Source: SVEL01 sp045126215
GTDB taxonomy: Bacteria > Bacillota > Clostridia > Lachnospirales > Lachnospiraceae
NCBI GenBank assembly: GCA_045126215.1
Contig: JBGVOD010000023.1
Span: 1-64,000, forward strand
DNA: 64,000 nt
Direction: 5' to 3'
The notes beneath the pieces were generated by a model. It saw only the letters and a program-made list of their open reading frames with translations, ran no database searches and was not told the origin of the DNA. The translations under genes were made by a program, and so were the position numbers. This document shows, piece after piece, positions 1 through 9,351 of this stretch. How positions within the stretch are numbered: the stretch's first letter is position 1; the number at the start of each line of letters is the position of its first letter.

Positions 1-30
1 TAATACGTCTAATAATGATACAATAGTCAT

Positions 31-104
31 GAGAGTAGTCTCCTTTATTATGTTTTTTTAGTCGAATCCATTATATCAAAGGAGTCAAGACTACTCTCTT
101 TTTT
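31..104 (+). terminator. long-stem terminator-like hairpin
   Basis: GAGAGTAGTC near 31-40 pairs with GACTACTCTC near 89-98, and CCTTT/AAAGG pair further inside. The right arm runs directly into six T residues on the plus strand. This fits an intrinsic terminator for a plus-strand gene left of the window. The roughly 50-base interior is unusually long for a simple terminator. Confidence 0.6.
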
Positions 105-411
105 ATTTTCTATTTAACTGACAAAATCTTTACTCTATTAAACTATGAAATACTGATTGAAATGCCGATATTTCAACCCGTTTATACTCATTATTTCCAC
201 GTCAATGATTCTTATACCTTTTAGCACTATAAATGACATATTGTGCAAAAAGTGTAAGAGGGAGCTAGAATAAAGTGCGAGCGTGGGCCTGTAGCAGAAA
301 ATCTAGCTCAAAAGCCCGGAAAACAGAAAGCAAAATATAGGCAGTAAATTCCTAAATCAACTAGATAAATCTTTATAAGTTTATAAGAAAGAAAAAATAA
401 TAATACTAAAT
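105..411. other. intergenic stretch, nothing recognised
   Basis: About 300 bases between two terminator-like hairpins. The part at about 250-320 is more GC-rich than its surroundings and contains short self-complementary words (AGCTAGA / TCTAGCT). I found no ORF, tRNA or known RNA motif. It could be a gene remnant or a small RNA, with no positive evidence for either. Confidence 0.3.
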
Positions 412-466
412 AAAAAGAGGCCTCGCCTAACGATTTTTCTTTTCTATTCGTTTAAGCGACAGCCTC
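412..466 (-). terminator. terminator of the lipase gene
   Basis: On the minus strand a GAGGC...GCCTC stem, with TCGCTTAAACGA and TCGTTAGGCGA pairing inside it, is followed by TCTTTTTATT. It begins a few bases after the lipase stop codon. Confidence 0.75.
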
Positions 467-473
467 ATTCTTA

Positions 474-1946
474 CTAATAATCACTTCCCAAAATATGATT
501 AGCTAAAACATAGTATGATTCTGTATAATGTGGATGTTCTAACCCTCCAATTGCTGATTCAATGATTTTTGACTTTGCATTTTCATATCTTTTTGCAACA
601 TTAAGTTCTACAACGAATCTGTAATTACTAATTGCTCCTCCCATTTCAGCTGCAAGTATTTGCATAAAATATGCTGGTGATTGGCAAACCGTAAAATCCC
701 ATCCGCCAAACCATCCACCATCTTTGCGTGTAATTTTACAGTACTCTGATGCATTTTCTGGAATCTTTGCAATTGCTTTTTCTCTACTACTTTTCGATAT
801 TCCTCTATTTGTTATTGTAATGTCATTCTTTGAACCATCTCCATGACATGTACAGGTATACTTATAGCATTCAACTCTTGGATCCCCTTCTGGAATTATT
901 TCTGATATAGCTTCAACTGTCTTGTCCATTCCAAATGTATCAGGATTGTAATCAAATATACCTGTTAAGTTTTCCCATTCTTTTTCATAGTTTTTTGCAA
1001 TGCTCTGTACTACTGTTCTACCATATCTTGTATATCCCCAATCATTTAATGGAAGGCATGGAACAAAATCATCTCCATTTACAATATTAAAAATTGTATT
1101 ATATGAATTTGCATCTGTAGCAAGTGTTGTATTTGGTGTAGCAAATGTATATGTAAAAGATTCTCTTCCATCATTTTCAAAATATGCACCTATAATATTT
1201 GCAATTGCTGCACCTCTTGAATGTCCCGTTACCCAATACACATTATCATCTTCTGATAAATTATTTTCCTCAATAAATTGATTAACAAGTTCAACGATTC
1301 TATTGGCACATATATCAAATCCCGCATGATTTTCTGCTGTTTTCCAATCATCTGTACTATCAAATTTAGAAAGCTCACCGATATTAAAATTGCTAGACCA
1401 TTCTTCAATTGTACCATTTGTACCTCTGATAATTACTGCAATAACATTCTTTGCAACACCATTATAATATACTGTTCTGTATCCAAGTCCAACCTCTGAT
1501 ACGTGTTCATCTGAATATAAAGTATTCAGTGATATTGTTTTTGTATCACTCATACCAAAGTAAGTAAGTATCTCATCAATGCTATTTCCTAATATATTCT
1601 GTGTTTTTGATGCATCATCTATACTCAATGCACTTCCACTATATATCGATGAAGCAAATAAAATTGACACAACACTTAACTGAGGATTATATGTGGTATT
1701 ATCCTGAAAAAACCATCTATAATCCATATCAAACTCAACGTTACTTTCTACAGACTGACTCAATACACCTGTAAAATGATTATCGTCTGGTGATGCATCT
1801 AAACTATCAACTCTACCATCATAATCACTATCTTCTTCATAATAAATCTCTTCTGCGTTAACCTGCATTCCATATTGCATAGCAGGCATCATAATTACAA
1901 CCATCATTATGAACGCAACAAACTTTTTCAACCTAATCATTTTCAT
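474..1946 (-). CDS. secreted class-3 lipase-like hydrolase
   Basis: A 490-residue exported alpha/beta-hydrolase of the lipase class 3 type. Residues 1-31 form a signal peptide with a basic start and a Met/Val/Ile-rich core ending VNA. Residues 39-47 read DSDYDGRVD, a calcium-binding loop of the dockerin or thrombospondin type-3 kind. The nucleophile elbow GHSRG is at 241-245, so Ser243 is the probable nucleophile. GDD at 291-293, before FVPCLP, is where this family carries its acid, and an HPHY near the C-terminus may supply the histidine. No cell-wall anchor is visible, so release to the medium or loose association is inferred. The start has an AAAGGGAA ribosome-binding site. The gene is monocistronic with its own terminator. 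The substrate cannot be told; esterase activity on lipid or acylated polysaccharide is possible. Confidence 0.85.
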   Translation of the reverse strand: MKMIRLKKFVAFIMMVVIMMPAMQYGMQVNAEEIYYEEDSDYDGRVDSLDASPDDNHFTGVLSQSVESNVEFDMDYRWFFQDNTTYNPQLSVVSILFASSIYSGSALSIDDASKTQNILGNSIDEILTYFGMSDTKTISLNTLYSDEHVSEVGLGYRTVYYNGVAKNVIAVIIRGTNGTIEEWSSNFNIGELSKFDSTDDWKTAENHAGFDICANRIVELVNQFIEENNLSEDDNVYWVTGHSRGAAIANIIGAYFENDGRESFTYTFATPNTTLATDANSYNTIFNIVNGDDFVPCLPLNDWGYTRYGRTVVQSIAKNYEKEWENLTGIFDYNPDTFGMDKTVEAISEIIPEGDPRVECYKYTCTCHGDGSKNDITITNRGISKSSREKAIAKIPENASEYCKITRKDGGWFGGWDFTVCQSPAYFMQILAAEMGGAISNYRFVVELNVAKRYENAKSKIIESAIGGLEHPHYTESYYVLANHILGSDY

Positions 1947-2108
1947 TTCCCTTTCTTTGTGAAGTTTTTTGCTTTACCATTTTAAACTTTTTGAAAGAAA
2001 AAGTCATCATTGCATTCCAATTTGTAGTTTAATCTTCCAAATTGTTTATTCATACATTTTCTAAACTGTACTGCTCGTTGTGAATTAATTTTAAACTCTT
2101 ACATCAAA

Positions 2109-2157
2109 ATACACGTTGCGTACATAATACCGCAAGTATTATAATCACACAACGTGT
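2109..2157 (-). terminator. hairpin after enolase
   Basis: ACACGTTG and CAACGTGT form the outer stem, and ATAATAC and GTATTAT pair inside it. The minus-strand exit is ATTTTGATG, a weak T tract. It lies 16 bases after the eno stop codon and probably ends that transcript. Confidence 0.6.
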
Positions 2158-2172
2158 GCACAAATTGAATAT

Positions 2173-3507
2173 TTATTTTTTTATATTAAATGCATCCATC
2201 TCAGGATACTTTGCTTTCTCACCAAGTTCTTCCTCTATACGAAGAAGCTGATTATATTTTGCCACTCTCTCACTTCGACATGGTGCACCTGTCTTAATCT
2301 GACATGTATTGAGGGCAACAGCCAAATCTGCAATCGTTGTATCCTCAGTTTCCCCCGAGCGGTGAGATGCAATGGCTGTATATCCTGCCTTATGAGCCAT
2401 CTTAATTGCTTCTATAGTTTCTGATACAGAACCAATCTGATTGAGTTTAATGAGAATAGAATTAGCACACTTATTCTCAATGCCTTTTGATAACCTATGT
2501 GTATTTGTGACAAACAAATCATCTCCAACCAGTTGAACTTTATCACCAAGTTCTGACGTAATTTTTTTCCAGCCTTCCCAGTCTTCCTCATCTAGGGGAT
2601 CCTCGATTGAAATAATAGGATATTTTTGTATCATATTTTTATACAAATCAATTAATTCATGAGAATTATAGTATTTTCCTGACTTTGGCAAATAATATCC
2701 AAGCTGTCCTGTAATTTTATGTTCAGCAGCCATCATTTCCACCTCATTCTTAGGTTTCCACTCACTTGCTGCCACATCAAGAGCAAAATATATATCCTTG
2801 CCACACTCATAACCTGCACATTTAACAGCCTCTGTAAGAATATCCAAAACTTCTTCTACACTATCCACATCCGGTGCAAATCCTCCCTCATCACCAACTG
2901 CCGTTGACAAGCCTTTTTCTTCCAAAACTTTTTTTAAACTGTGATAAACCTCTGTTCCCATACGAAGTGCCTCTTTAAAGCAGCATGCTCCCACAGGCAT
3001 AATCATAAACTCCTGAAAATCAAGCGAATTCTTTGCGTGTGCACCCCCATTTATAATATTCATCATAGGTACCGGAAGTGTATGACATTCCCCATTAACA
3101 AGGTATCTGTATAATGGTATATTCCTTGACTTTGATACTGCATTACAACATGCAATTGAAACTGCTAAAATAGCATTCGCTCCTAACTTAGATTTATCAT
3201 TTGTACCATCTGCATTAATCATTGCAGCATCTATCTGTTTTATATCTGATGCCTCCATTCCTAAAAGAGTATTATTAATGGTGGTATTTATGTTTTCCAC
3301 TGCTTTTAATACACCTTTTCCAAGATATCTCTTTTTGTCATTATCCCTTAATTCCAAAGCTTCAAATTCTCCTGTTGATGCCCCTGAGGGAGCTATTCCT
3401 CTACCTATCGTACCATCCGTCAAATGCACCTGTGCTTCTACAGTTGGATTTCCTCTAGAATCCAGAATTTCTCTTCCAATTACTTTTTCAATCTTTAAAT
3501 TATCCAT
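2173..3507 (-). CDS. eno: enolase
   Basis: Phosphopyruvate hydratase, which converts 2-phosphoglycerate to phosphoenolpyruvate in glycolysis; cytoplasmic, Mg-dependent. The N-terminus has the family signature REILDSRGNPTVEA. Later come the GEFEALELRD region, the metal-binding stretch SIEDPLDEEDW, GDDLFVTN, the catalytic-lysine segment IKLNQIGSV and SHRSGETED. At 444 residues it is slightly longer than the usual 430 or so. The start has an AAAGGGAGT ribosome-binding site. It is a single gene with a hairpin behind it and another in its leader (3571-3604). No glycolytic neighbour is adjacent. Confidence 0.98.
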   Translation of the reverse strand: MDNLKIEKVIGREILDSRGNPTVEAQVHLTDGTIGRGIAPSGASTGEFEALELRDNDKKRYLGKGVLKAVENINTTINNTLLGMEASDIKQIDAAMINADGTNDKSKLGANAILAVSIACCNAVSKSRNIPLYRYLVNGECHTLPVPMMNIINGGAHAKNSLDFQEFMIMPVGACCFKEALRMGTEVYHSLKKVLEEKGLSTAVGDEGGFAPDVDSVEEVLDILTEAVKCAGYECGKDIYFALDVAASEWKPKNEVEMMAAEHKITGQLGYYLPKSGKYYNSHELIDLYKNMIQKYPIISIEDPLDEEDWEGWKKITSELGDKVQLVGDDLFVTNTHRLSKGIENKCANSILIKLNQIGSVSETIEAIKMAHKAGYTAIASHRSGETEDTTIADLAVALNTCQIKTGAPCRSERVAKYNQLLRIEEELGEKAKYPEMDAFNIKK

Positions 3508-3570
3508 CTTCTTACTCCCTTTCTACAATTTCATTTACTTCCAAGAATGCATCCTCATATAAAGTAAATA

Positions 3571-3604
3571 AAGCACTAACACAAATATTATTGTGCTAAT
3601 GCTT
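3571..3604 (-). promoter_or_regulatory. hairpin in the enolase leader
   Basis: AAGCATTAGCACAA pairs with TTGTGTTAGTGCTT around a six-base loop on the minus strand, with one or two wobble pairs. The tail TTTATTTACTTT is T-rich but not a clean run. It lies about 65 bases before the eno start, so it could terminate upstream transcription or act as an attenuator or stabiliser in the leader. Upstream, 3605-3871 encodes no intact gene. Confidence 0.45.
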
Positions 3605-3693
3605 CGTTTTTATTCAAATACAGATATATACAGACACAAAGGAGCATTAAATGCCCTTATGCTTATCCATATTTTTATCTTTTTTTAATAATT

Positions 3694-3765
3694 TGAATTT
3701 ACAATTAAGAGTATAAGTACCCCAACGATAGGCATAACAAGAAATCCCACTCCGTGGTTAAAGCC
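3694..3765 (-). pseudogene. possible relic of a membrane protein
   Basis: On the minus strand a short open stretch reads GFNHGVGFLVMPIVGVLI followed by more hydrophobic residues and a stop. It looks like one transmembrane segment, and two stop codons lie just before it. No start or ribosome-binding site is visible. It may be the tail of a lost small membrane protein or chance. The rest of 3508-3871 has only the leader hairpin. Confidence 0.2.
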
Positions 3766-3871
3766 CTACTATAAAAGCAACTGAAAATCATAAGGTTCTT
3801 CTTTTGGATCTATTTCATAAAATTAAGTCCCTCTTGCAAAGAAATCGGACATAAATTATTTATATCTATTC

Positions 3872-4480
3872 TCATTCATCCGGTTTTTGTCCGTTGTGAG
3901 CCTGCCACTGACATTCCATCAATTTTATATCAGTAAATATCGCTCTAAATGATGAATCTTCCGGGCTACATGCATATATGCCAAATCTGATTCTATCTGC
4001 CCCCTCCCACATATGGCAGATTCTCATTTGTTTAAAACGAATGCCATCTTCAGAACATTCAATGCAATAGTCATCCTCTCGTCTGCTGAAACGATACCAC
4101 ATGGATTTAATATCTGCTCTGATTTCTGTCGTTGCCCAGTCAGAATATCCTCTGTTCGTCACAACACTTCCAAGGTGCTGATACTCTTCGTTCTCACATT
4201 CTACGGAACATTTTAGCCAGTTTTCACTGTCCAGATACATTACTATTCCACACTGATCGAAACGATGATGACTTTCAGAAAAAGTTGTTTTTACAACAAA
4301 AGAAAAGAACTTCTCGTCCGTCTCCATTTGCAATACAGGAGCATTATCATTACGGAAATGATAATATGTTCTCTGCCATAAATCCGTTCCCGGTTGTGTC
4401 ACAATTTCCACTTTATCCTCATCAATAATGAATTTTTTAGGTTTCCTTGTCCACTCAAATTTTTTCATATCCAGCTTCAT
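3872..4480 (-). CDS. DUF1349 family protein (concanavalin-A-like fold)
   Basis: A 202-residue cytoplasmic protein of the DUF1349 family (beta-sandwich, concanavalin-A-like). Family features are the opening KKFEWTRKPK, the strand pattern KFFSFVVKTTF, the DQCGIVMYLDSENWLKCSVE core, the W/Y pair in SMWYRFSRREDDYCIECS and a closing GIYACSPEDSSFRAIFTDIKL. Relatives were once named after an enolase regulator, and enolase does lie next to it, but I would not infer regulation from that. The ORF extends 21 codons further upstream. I chose the inner ATG because GGAGG sits seven bases before it. Function is unknown; carbohydrate binding is a guess from the fold. Confidence 0.8.
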   Translation of the reverse strand: MKLDMKKFEWTRKPKKFIIDEDKVEIVTQPGTDLWQRTYYHFRNDNAPVLQMETDEKFFSFVVKTTFSESHHRFDQCGIVMYLDSENWLKCSVECENEEYQHLGSVVTNRGYSDWATTEIRADIKSMWYRFSRREDDYCIECSEDGIRFKQMRICHMWEGADRIRFGIYACSPEDSSFRAIFTDIKLMECQWQAHNGQKPDE

Positions 4481-4791
4481 ATTTTTCCTCCATAAACACA
4501 TATTCTCATATATAGCTTCCGATTCATTACTTTGAGAGTTCATAAAACATCAATTTCTCTATCTCTTCACCTACAAAATCCAGTCATTCCGTGTCTGCCG
4601 TGCTTCGCACTCTTGATTTTATATCTTTTATATTACTACTAATTTTAAATAATAAAAAGAAAAATTTCCCGTTTCAATCGATAAAACTTCATTATTTTTG
4701 AGCATCTATTAAATCTGATTATAAAAATTCTAATAAAAATAAGGTTTGTGGATAAAACTACAGATGCTACAGAAACTCAAGTTACTTTACA

Positions 4792-4820
4792 TTGAACATT
4801 TGTTCTATGCATGATATAAT
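4792..4820 (+). promoter_or_regulatory. orphan sigma-A promoter with SOS-box-like palindrome
   Basis: TTGAAC, a 17-base spacer and TATAAT form a near-consensus plus-strand promoter. GAACATTTGTTC at 4794-4805 overlaps the -35 element and matches the GAAC-N4-GTTC core of Gram-positive LexA boxes. No plus-strand gene follows for more than 28 kb, so any transcript must be a small RNA or a leftover from a lost SOS gene. Confidence 0.55.
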
Positions 4821-4842
4821 TTAACTGTGTAATTGAAAAGAA

Positions 4843-4875
4843 ATAGCATCCCAACCGACCAAAGTTAGATGCTAT
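4843..4875. terminator. hairpin, possible terminator
   Basis: An eight-base ATAGCATC/GATGCTAT stem with a 17-base loop. On the minus strand it runs into TTTCTTTTC, so it may end the transcript of the decayed ADP-ribosylglycohydrolase gene. On the plus strand it lies 20 bases downstream of the predicted start of the orphan transcript. Confidence 0.4.
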
Positions 4876-5044
4876 TCCAATAAATAATATTCTTTACATA
4901 TAGATAAAAACTATAATAGAAAAAAGTTGTTACACTTTTTATAAGTATAACCACTTCTTATGAGCTTGCTACTTTATATACAATCATGTATTCTATATGA
5001 CTTCCTTTGCCCCTTGTATATCACATTTTCTTTATTTTGAATAT

Positions 5045-5610
5045 TTATTTTATCTCCCAAACAACCGTAACATTGTCTGCCACATCAATATCATCTGGAT
5101 TAATATCAATATCATATGCTTCATCCGATTCACAGTTTCTCATATTTGCTCCATTTCTTGCTAAAAAGATACAACTAGCCGTAGCTTCTGCTCCCTTTAT
5201 ACCTTCCGGATGGTTATGTGTTACCTGTGCTGTATAAACTGCCACTTCCCTGGTTCTCTCTAATGTCGGATACAGCCATCCCACCGCAGATACCCTCATT
5301 GCAGAACCATTTCCAAAGCTTCCATACGGCTTTGGATTTTGCTCCTCCAGCCAAAACGAAAACTTCCACCATACCCGGCATACGGATATTTCCTTCCAGA
5401 GTCCTGCATATTTGATATCACAGCATCTTCAATTTCTTTCCTTGTTGCATCAGGGCCTACAGCCATTAAAGCTTCTGCAATCGCTGCAGTCATTACTGAA
5501 TCATCAGTAAACTGGCATCCCCCTGTAAAAAGGTCAAAATCTTTTGTTTTATTGCCTCTATCAAATTCAAATGGACTTCCTATAATGTCACCTAAAATTG
5601 CTCCGTACAT
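5045..5610 (-). pseudogene. ADP-ribosylglycohydrolase, frameshifted and truncated
   Basis: Reads from an ATG with strong AGGAGG as MYGAILGDIIGSPFEFD, then CQFTDDSVMTAAIAEAL, the N-terminal Mg-site signature of the DraG/ARH family that removes ADP-ribose from proteins. At about 5340-5350 the frame breaks: the sequence after GYGGSFRF continues in another frame as WLEEQNPKPYGSFGNGSAMR, then AVTHNHPEGIKG-like text (here AQVTHNHPEGIKGAEATAS). One T missing from a T run explains the shift. After IFLARNG the protein ends with an acidic stretch unlike the family, and about 100 C-terminal residues are absent. Two lesions therefore mark it as non-functional. It lies behind a macro-domain relic. Confidence 0.8.
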
Positions 5611-5653
5611 AGCTCCTCCTATCACCATATTCTTACGACCGGCAAATACCATT

Positions 5654-5945
5654 TCATGCAAGCATGATGGTGCTTGCTGGTCTTGTGCAACAAAAAACGC
5701 CAGTACCAATACTGACGTTATCTGACTTCTTTGGTGCCTTGTCTTTTGGAAATCCGTATACTCCCATTGAAATAAGTGGGAAAGCGATACTTTCACAACC
5801 AAGTTCCAATGCTTTCTGCAATATCACCACGTTCAATACAGCCTATCTTTTCTCGCTCACCAAGAAGTTTCTTAGCACCTGCTGCCCTATCCTGATCTAT
5901 AATGCTTTTATAAAAGCTAACATCTATATTCTTACTATTTTCCAT
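5654..5945 (-). pseudogene. macro-domain (ADP-ribose-binding) remnant
   Basis: Opens MENSKNIDVSFYKSIIDQD and reads AAGAKKLLGEREKIGCIERG, matching the cysteine/gly-rich early part of macrodomain hydrolases. It then stops. In another frame follows ALELGCESIAFPLISMGVYG and FPKDKA, the conserved late strand and GVYG loop that binds ADP-ribose. The middle of the domain, about 50 residues, is missing, so this is a deletion-frameshift relic. The neighbouring ARH relic shows the pair was once an ADP-ribose-processing operon. Confidence 0.7.
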
Positions 5946-5983
5946 TATTAAATATTCCTCAGCAATTATATAAATATTTATTA

Positions 5984-8900
5984 CTAAATATTCTTCATAT
6001 CATCCCATACTATGTAATTACCCTTTGACTTTCTCTTCATATAATACAAAGCTTCATCCGCTTTTTTTAGAGCAATCTCAAGGTTCTCTATAGATGAATC
6101 TACCGATGACATAATACCCATTGAACACAAAATATACTTTTCTTTTGGTATTTCTATATCCATTCCAATATTTTCTCTAATGATTCCCATAAATTTTGTA
6201 TGAATATATTCGTAAATATCATCTGCTGTCTTTTTGGCTACATCAATATTAGTATCCTTAAGTATAATGAGGAACTCATCTCCTCCATACCTGATAGCAA
6301 ATCCTTTTTCCTTTGCAACTTTTTTAAATAGCTTTGCAAATTCCTTAAGAATTATATCACCTACATCATGTCCAAAATTATCGTTATAATATTTGAAATT
6401 ATCCAGGTCAATATATAGTATTGCAGTCTCTACATTTTCAGAAGACATTTCTTCCATAGCCTTTGCCATACCCTGACGATTGAATAATCCTGTAAGGTTA
6501 TCTGTCACTGCTAATTCATTTAATTTCGAATTAATAGATATTATACTTTCTCTGTCATCATAACGATCAATTGCATTATTTAACTGAATAATAGCAGTCT
6601 TTATAACAGCAAGATCATCTTCATTAAGCAGTGTATGGTCATGTTTTCTGGTACCTAATGTTCCTACAAATATTGCCATTAGACCATTTTCATTGTATAC
6701 AGGTATACCAATTATAGTAAAAGCATCATCACAGTTTAACAATCTCAAAAAGTCTTCGTATTTTGTGAACAACTTTTCGGTTCTATTTATAACGAACTCT
6801 CTTTTAATAACCCAGAATAAATCCACTATTTCCATACATATATCATTTTCAACTTCATATGTCTTATACATCATTTTGAAAGTTTTATCCTGATATTTAA
6901 TGTATGCCATTCCACCAAGATTGAAATTATCACGAAGATAGCTCATTGCATTCGAAATTATAGTTTCTTTTTTCACATCATTATGATTCAAAAGTTCCTG
7001 CCATGACGAAAGGAATCTTATATCTCTCTTTTGAGCACTTATCTGTTTCTCCATTCCACCATACTCAGACAGGTGTATTATCATCTCATGTTTTTCTGAT
7101 GATAAATGATTCTTTATCTGGCACTTTTCTACCTCTATATTTTTTTTCTTTGCCTCAAACACTTCAGCTTTTTCTTCGTATCCTTTCATCATACAATAGT
7201 CATAAGCTTTATCAATAAGCAAATCAGCAGAATCTTTTTCACCTAACTCTATTAACAAATCATAATATTCTGATATAAAAAATGTTATAGCATAGAACAT
7301 AACCTCAGAATACCCTTCGAAATATGCCTTAGCCTTTTTAAAATATATCAGTGAAAGATCAAGATTTTCCTCCTGTTTTGCAAATATTGCTTTAATGAGA
7401 AAATACAAAAACAAAACTTCATTATCTCTTGAAAAATCTATTTGTTCAGCATCTTCTTCATCTAAATACTCATAGATAAGTATATCCATCTGGTTAAGAT
7501 ATCTAAGGCATCTATATGCATTTCCCATTTTATAGTATGCTATGCACATAAAGGCATAAAGCTTTATAGAACTGCAAATCTGAATAGTCTCAAGATTAAG
7601 ATTATCTAAGATTTGAAATACTGTAGACATACATCTAAGACACGTTTTATAATCCTTTGCACATATACTATTCTGTGACATATTATATAAAGCCTCTGCT
7701 ACTTTCTCCGGCTTTTTAAGCTCAATAAGAATATCAATAGCTTTTAAAAAGTTTTCATTAGCCTCATCATAGTCCTCTCCAACCATACGATTGTATCCAA
7801 CTCCCATATATAAATGAGCTAATCTGAGCCTATTTTTCCCTTTAGTTGACTGCAATATTTTTCTTTTTGCATCATAAAGCCCTTTAACAGTTTTAGGATA
7901 TCCATGTTCTGTCAGTATGACTATGTACTTTGAATAAGCTGACAACAAAAGCTCTGTATTTCCAATCATATTAATAAGCTCATGTGCCTCTTTAAATGTA
8001 TCAGATATTTTTCCGTTGGCCAGACTCCTTACTGACTCTTCATCATTATCATATCCAAATATAAGGTAATAAGATAATGTATTATAAAACTTATGTTCTC
8101 TAAGCTTATTAATTATCTGTTTATTCACCTGAATTTTTGAAAAATCCACAAGAAATACATTTCTAAATCCACTAAACTGTGCACTCTGATAAAGAATCTC
8201 TTCATAAAACAACATCTGCTCATCATTGTATCTGATACCTATATCTCTACACTTCAAAGCATATTTGATGCTATTTTCTATTTGTGACAATGTCATATGA
8301 ATCTGACCAAGTATATAGTTGTAAATATACTCATACTTAGGGTTCTCACTCTTTTCAAGGCAGTTCTGCATATTTTCACACATTACGACAGCCTGATTAC
8401 AATCACCTTTATACAAATAACATAGAGATGCTGTTATATAAAATCTAAACTTTTTATCTTCGGGGATATCTATCTTTTCCTCGATAAGTTTGTTATAAAT
8501 TCTTCTAACATAATACTCCAAATCCTCAATAGACAATGTTTGTAAAAGATTCTCAAGTTCTATTATATACCTGTCAAATTCCTTCTTTGACGCAAGAAAA
8601 GTGCTATAATAATCTTCATTTTCACGTATCTTTGTACTCTCAAAATCGTACAAAATACTCTTACTGTCAGCATTATGTACTAATTTCATAAAATCTTTTT
8701 CAAATGATTCTATTTGTGAAAATTTTAGTTCATCATATACAATAACAAACTTAACATTAGATAAACTATTATCGTCTATTATCCTTTCAAGTACATTTAA
8801 TGTTCCAAGTGCTGCATATTGAGCATTAGAAAGGACAAATAAGACATTGCAATGCTCTGATATATATTTCAAACAGCTCATTATATCATCAATGAATTTT

Positions 8901-9289
8901 TTTCTTTCAAATGGAATTTCAGAATATATAATAATTTCACTTCTCTTAATATGTCTCTCATTTATAAATGTACTAAACACTTCTCTATGTAAATAATACA
9001 CGTCACAAGCTTCCAGGAATTCATCCACAGACAACTTGCCATAGAAAAATTTATTATAAAAGAATCTAACAGCATCAAAAAAAGGCTCATATGGTGTCTT
9101 AATCACATCATTTGCAAATTCATGGCAATAAAGACCTTCCTTATAGGAATCCTCTGTCATATCATAGACACAGTTATAATCTTTAATATAATCACTACAG
9201 CCACGTATAAAAATGATATTGTCAGCATTCACATCTGAACCAGATAAAAATACATGAAATAAATTTTCAATATATTTTTTATTGATCAC
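5984..9289 (-). CDS. large TPR / GAF-like / GGDEF diguanylate cyclase
   Basis: 1101 residues with no signal peptide and no clear membrane segment. The C-terminal 170 residues are a GGDEF domain: LTGLFNRQGM opens it, YIDLDNFKYYND holds metal-binding residues, and the active loop RYGGDEF has GGDEF at 1002-1006. The inhibitory RxxD site is missing (KEKG in its place), so feedback by c-di-GMP is unlikely. Residues about 770-900 look like a GAF sensor. The middle, about 270-740, is helical with TPR-type repeats. The N-terminal 200 residues resemble the later part of a P-loop ATPase (LFVLSNAQYAALG, VKFVIVYDEL) but have no Walker A. A soluble multi-input c-di-GMP synthase is inferred; the signal is unknown. 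Monocistronic. Confidence 0.85.
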   Translation of the reverse strand: MINKKYIENLFHVFLSGSDVNADNIIFIRGCSDYIKDYNCVYDMTEDSYKEGLYCHEFANDVIKTPYEPFFDAVRFFYNKFFYGKLSVDEFLEACDVYYLHREVFSTFINERHIKRSEIIIYSEIPFERKKFIDDIMSCLKYISEHCNVLFVLSNAQYAALGTLNVLERIIDDNSLSNVKFVIVYDELKFSQIESFEKDFMKLVHNADSKSILYDFESTKIRENEDYYSTFLASKKEFDRYIIELENLLQTLSIEDLEYYVRRIYNKLIEEKIDIPEDKKFRFYITASLCYLYKGDCNQAVVMCENMQNCLEKSENPKYEYIYNYILGQIHMTLSQIENSIKYALKCRDIGIRYNDEQMLFYEEILYQSAQFSGFRNVFLVDFSKIQVNKQIINKLREHKFYNTLSYYLIFGYDNDEESVRSLANGKISDTFKEAHELINMIGNTELLLSAYSKYIVILTEHGYPKTVKGLYDAKRKILQSTKGKNRLRLAHLYMGVGYNRMVGEDYDEANENFLKAIDILIELKKPEKVAEALYNMSQNSICAKDYKTCLRCMSTVFQILDNLNLETIQICSSIKLYAFMCIAYYKMGNAYRCLRYLNQMDILIYEYLDEEDAEQIDFSRDNEVLFLYFLIKAIFAKQEENLDLSLIYFKKAKAYFEGYSEVMFYAITFFISEYYDLLIELGEKDSADLLIDKAYDYCMMKGYEEKAEVFEAKKKNIEVEKCQIKNHLSSEKHEMIIHLSEYGGMEKQISAQKRDIRFLSSWQELLNHNDVKKETIISNAMSYLRDNFNLGGMAYIKYQDKTFKMMYKTYEVENDICMEIVDLFWVIKREFVINRTEKLFTKYEDFLRLLNCDDAFTIIGIPVYNENGLMAIFVGTLGTRKHDHTLLNEDDLAVIKTAIIQLNNAIDRYDDRESIISINSKLNELAVTDNLTGLFNRQGMAKAMEEMSSENVETAILYIDLDNFKYYNDNFGHDVGDIILKEFAKLFKKVAKEKGFAIRYGGDEFLIILKDTNIDVAKKTADDIYEYIHTKFMGIIRENIGMDIEIPKEKYILCSMGIMSSVDSSIENLEIALKKADEALYYMKRKSKGNYIVWDDMKNI

Positions 9290-9351
9290 TCTACTACCTC
9301 ACTTATACTTATAATTATGTTTATTTTACCACAATATGATATAAGTGTCAA

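Larger units (their letters stand above)
4481..5044. other. gene-poor interval
   Basis: About 560 bases without a credible ORF. It holds a plus-strand promoter with a LexA-like palindrome (4792-4820), a hairpin with an ATAGCATC/GATGCTAT stem (4843-4875), and an AT-only hairpin near 4922-4941. The rest looks like unstructured AT-rich spacer. Confidence 0.5.

Noticed and set aside
105..411. GC-richer patch as a tRNA or riboswitch
   Set aside because: No cloverleaf and no conserved riboswitch core could be drawn.
5339..5725. Plus-strand ORF of 128 codons over the ADP-ribose relics
   Set aside because: It is opposite recognisable macro/ARH text and has no features of its own.
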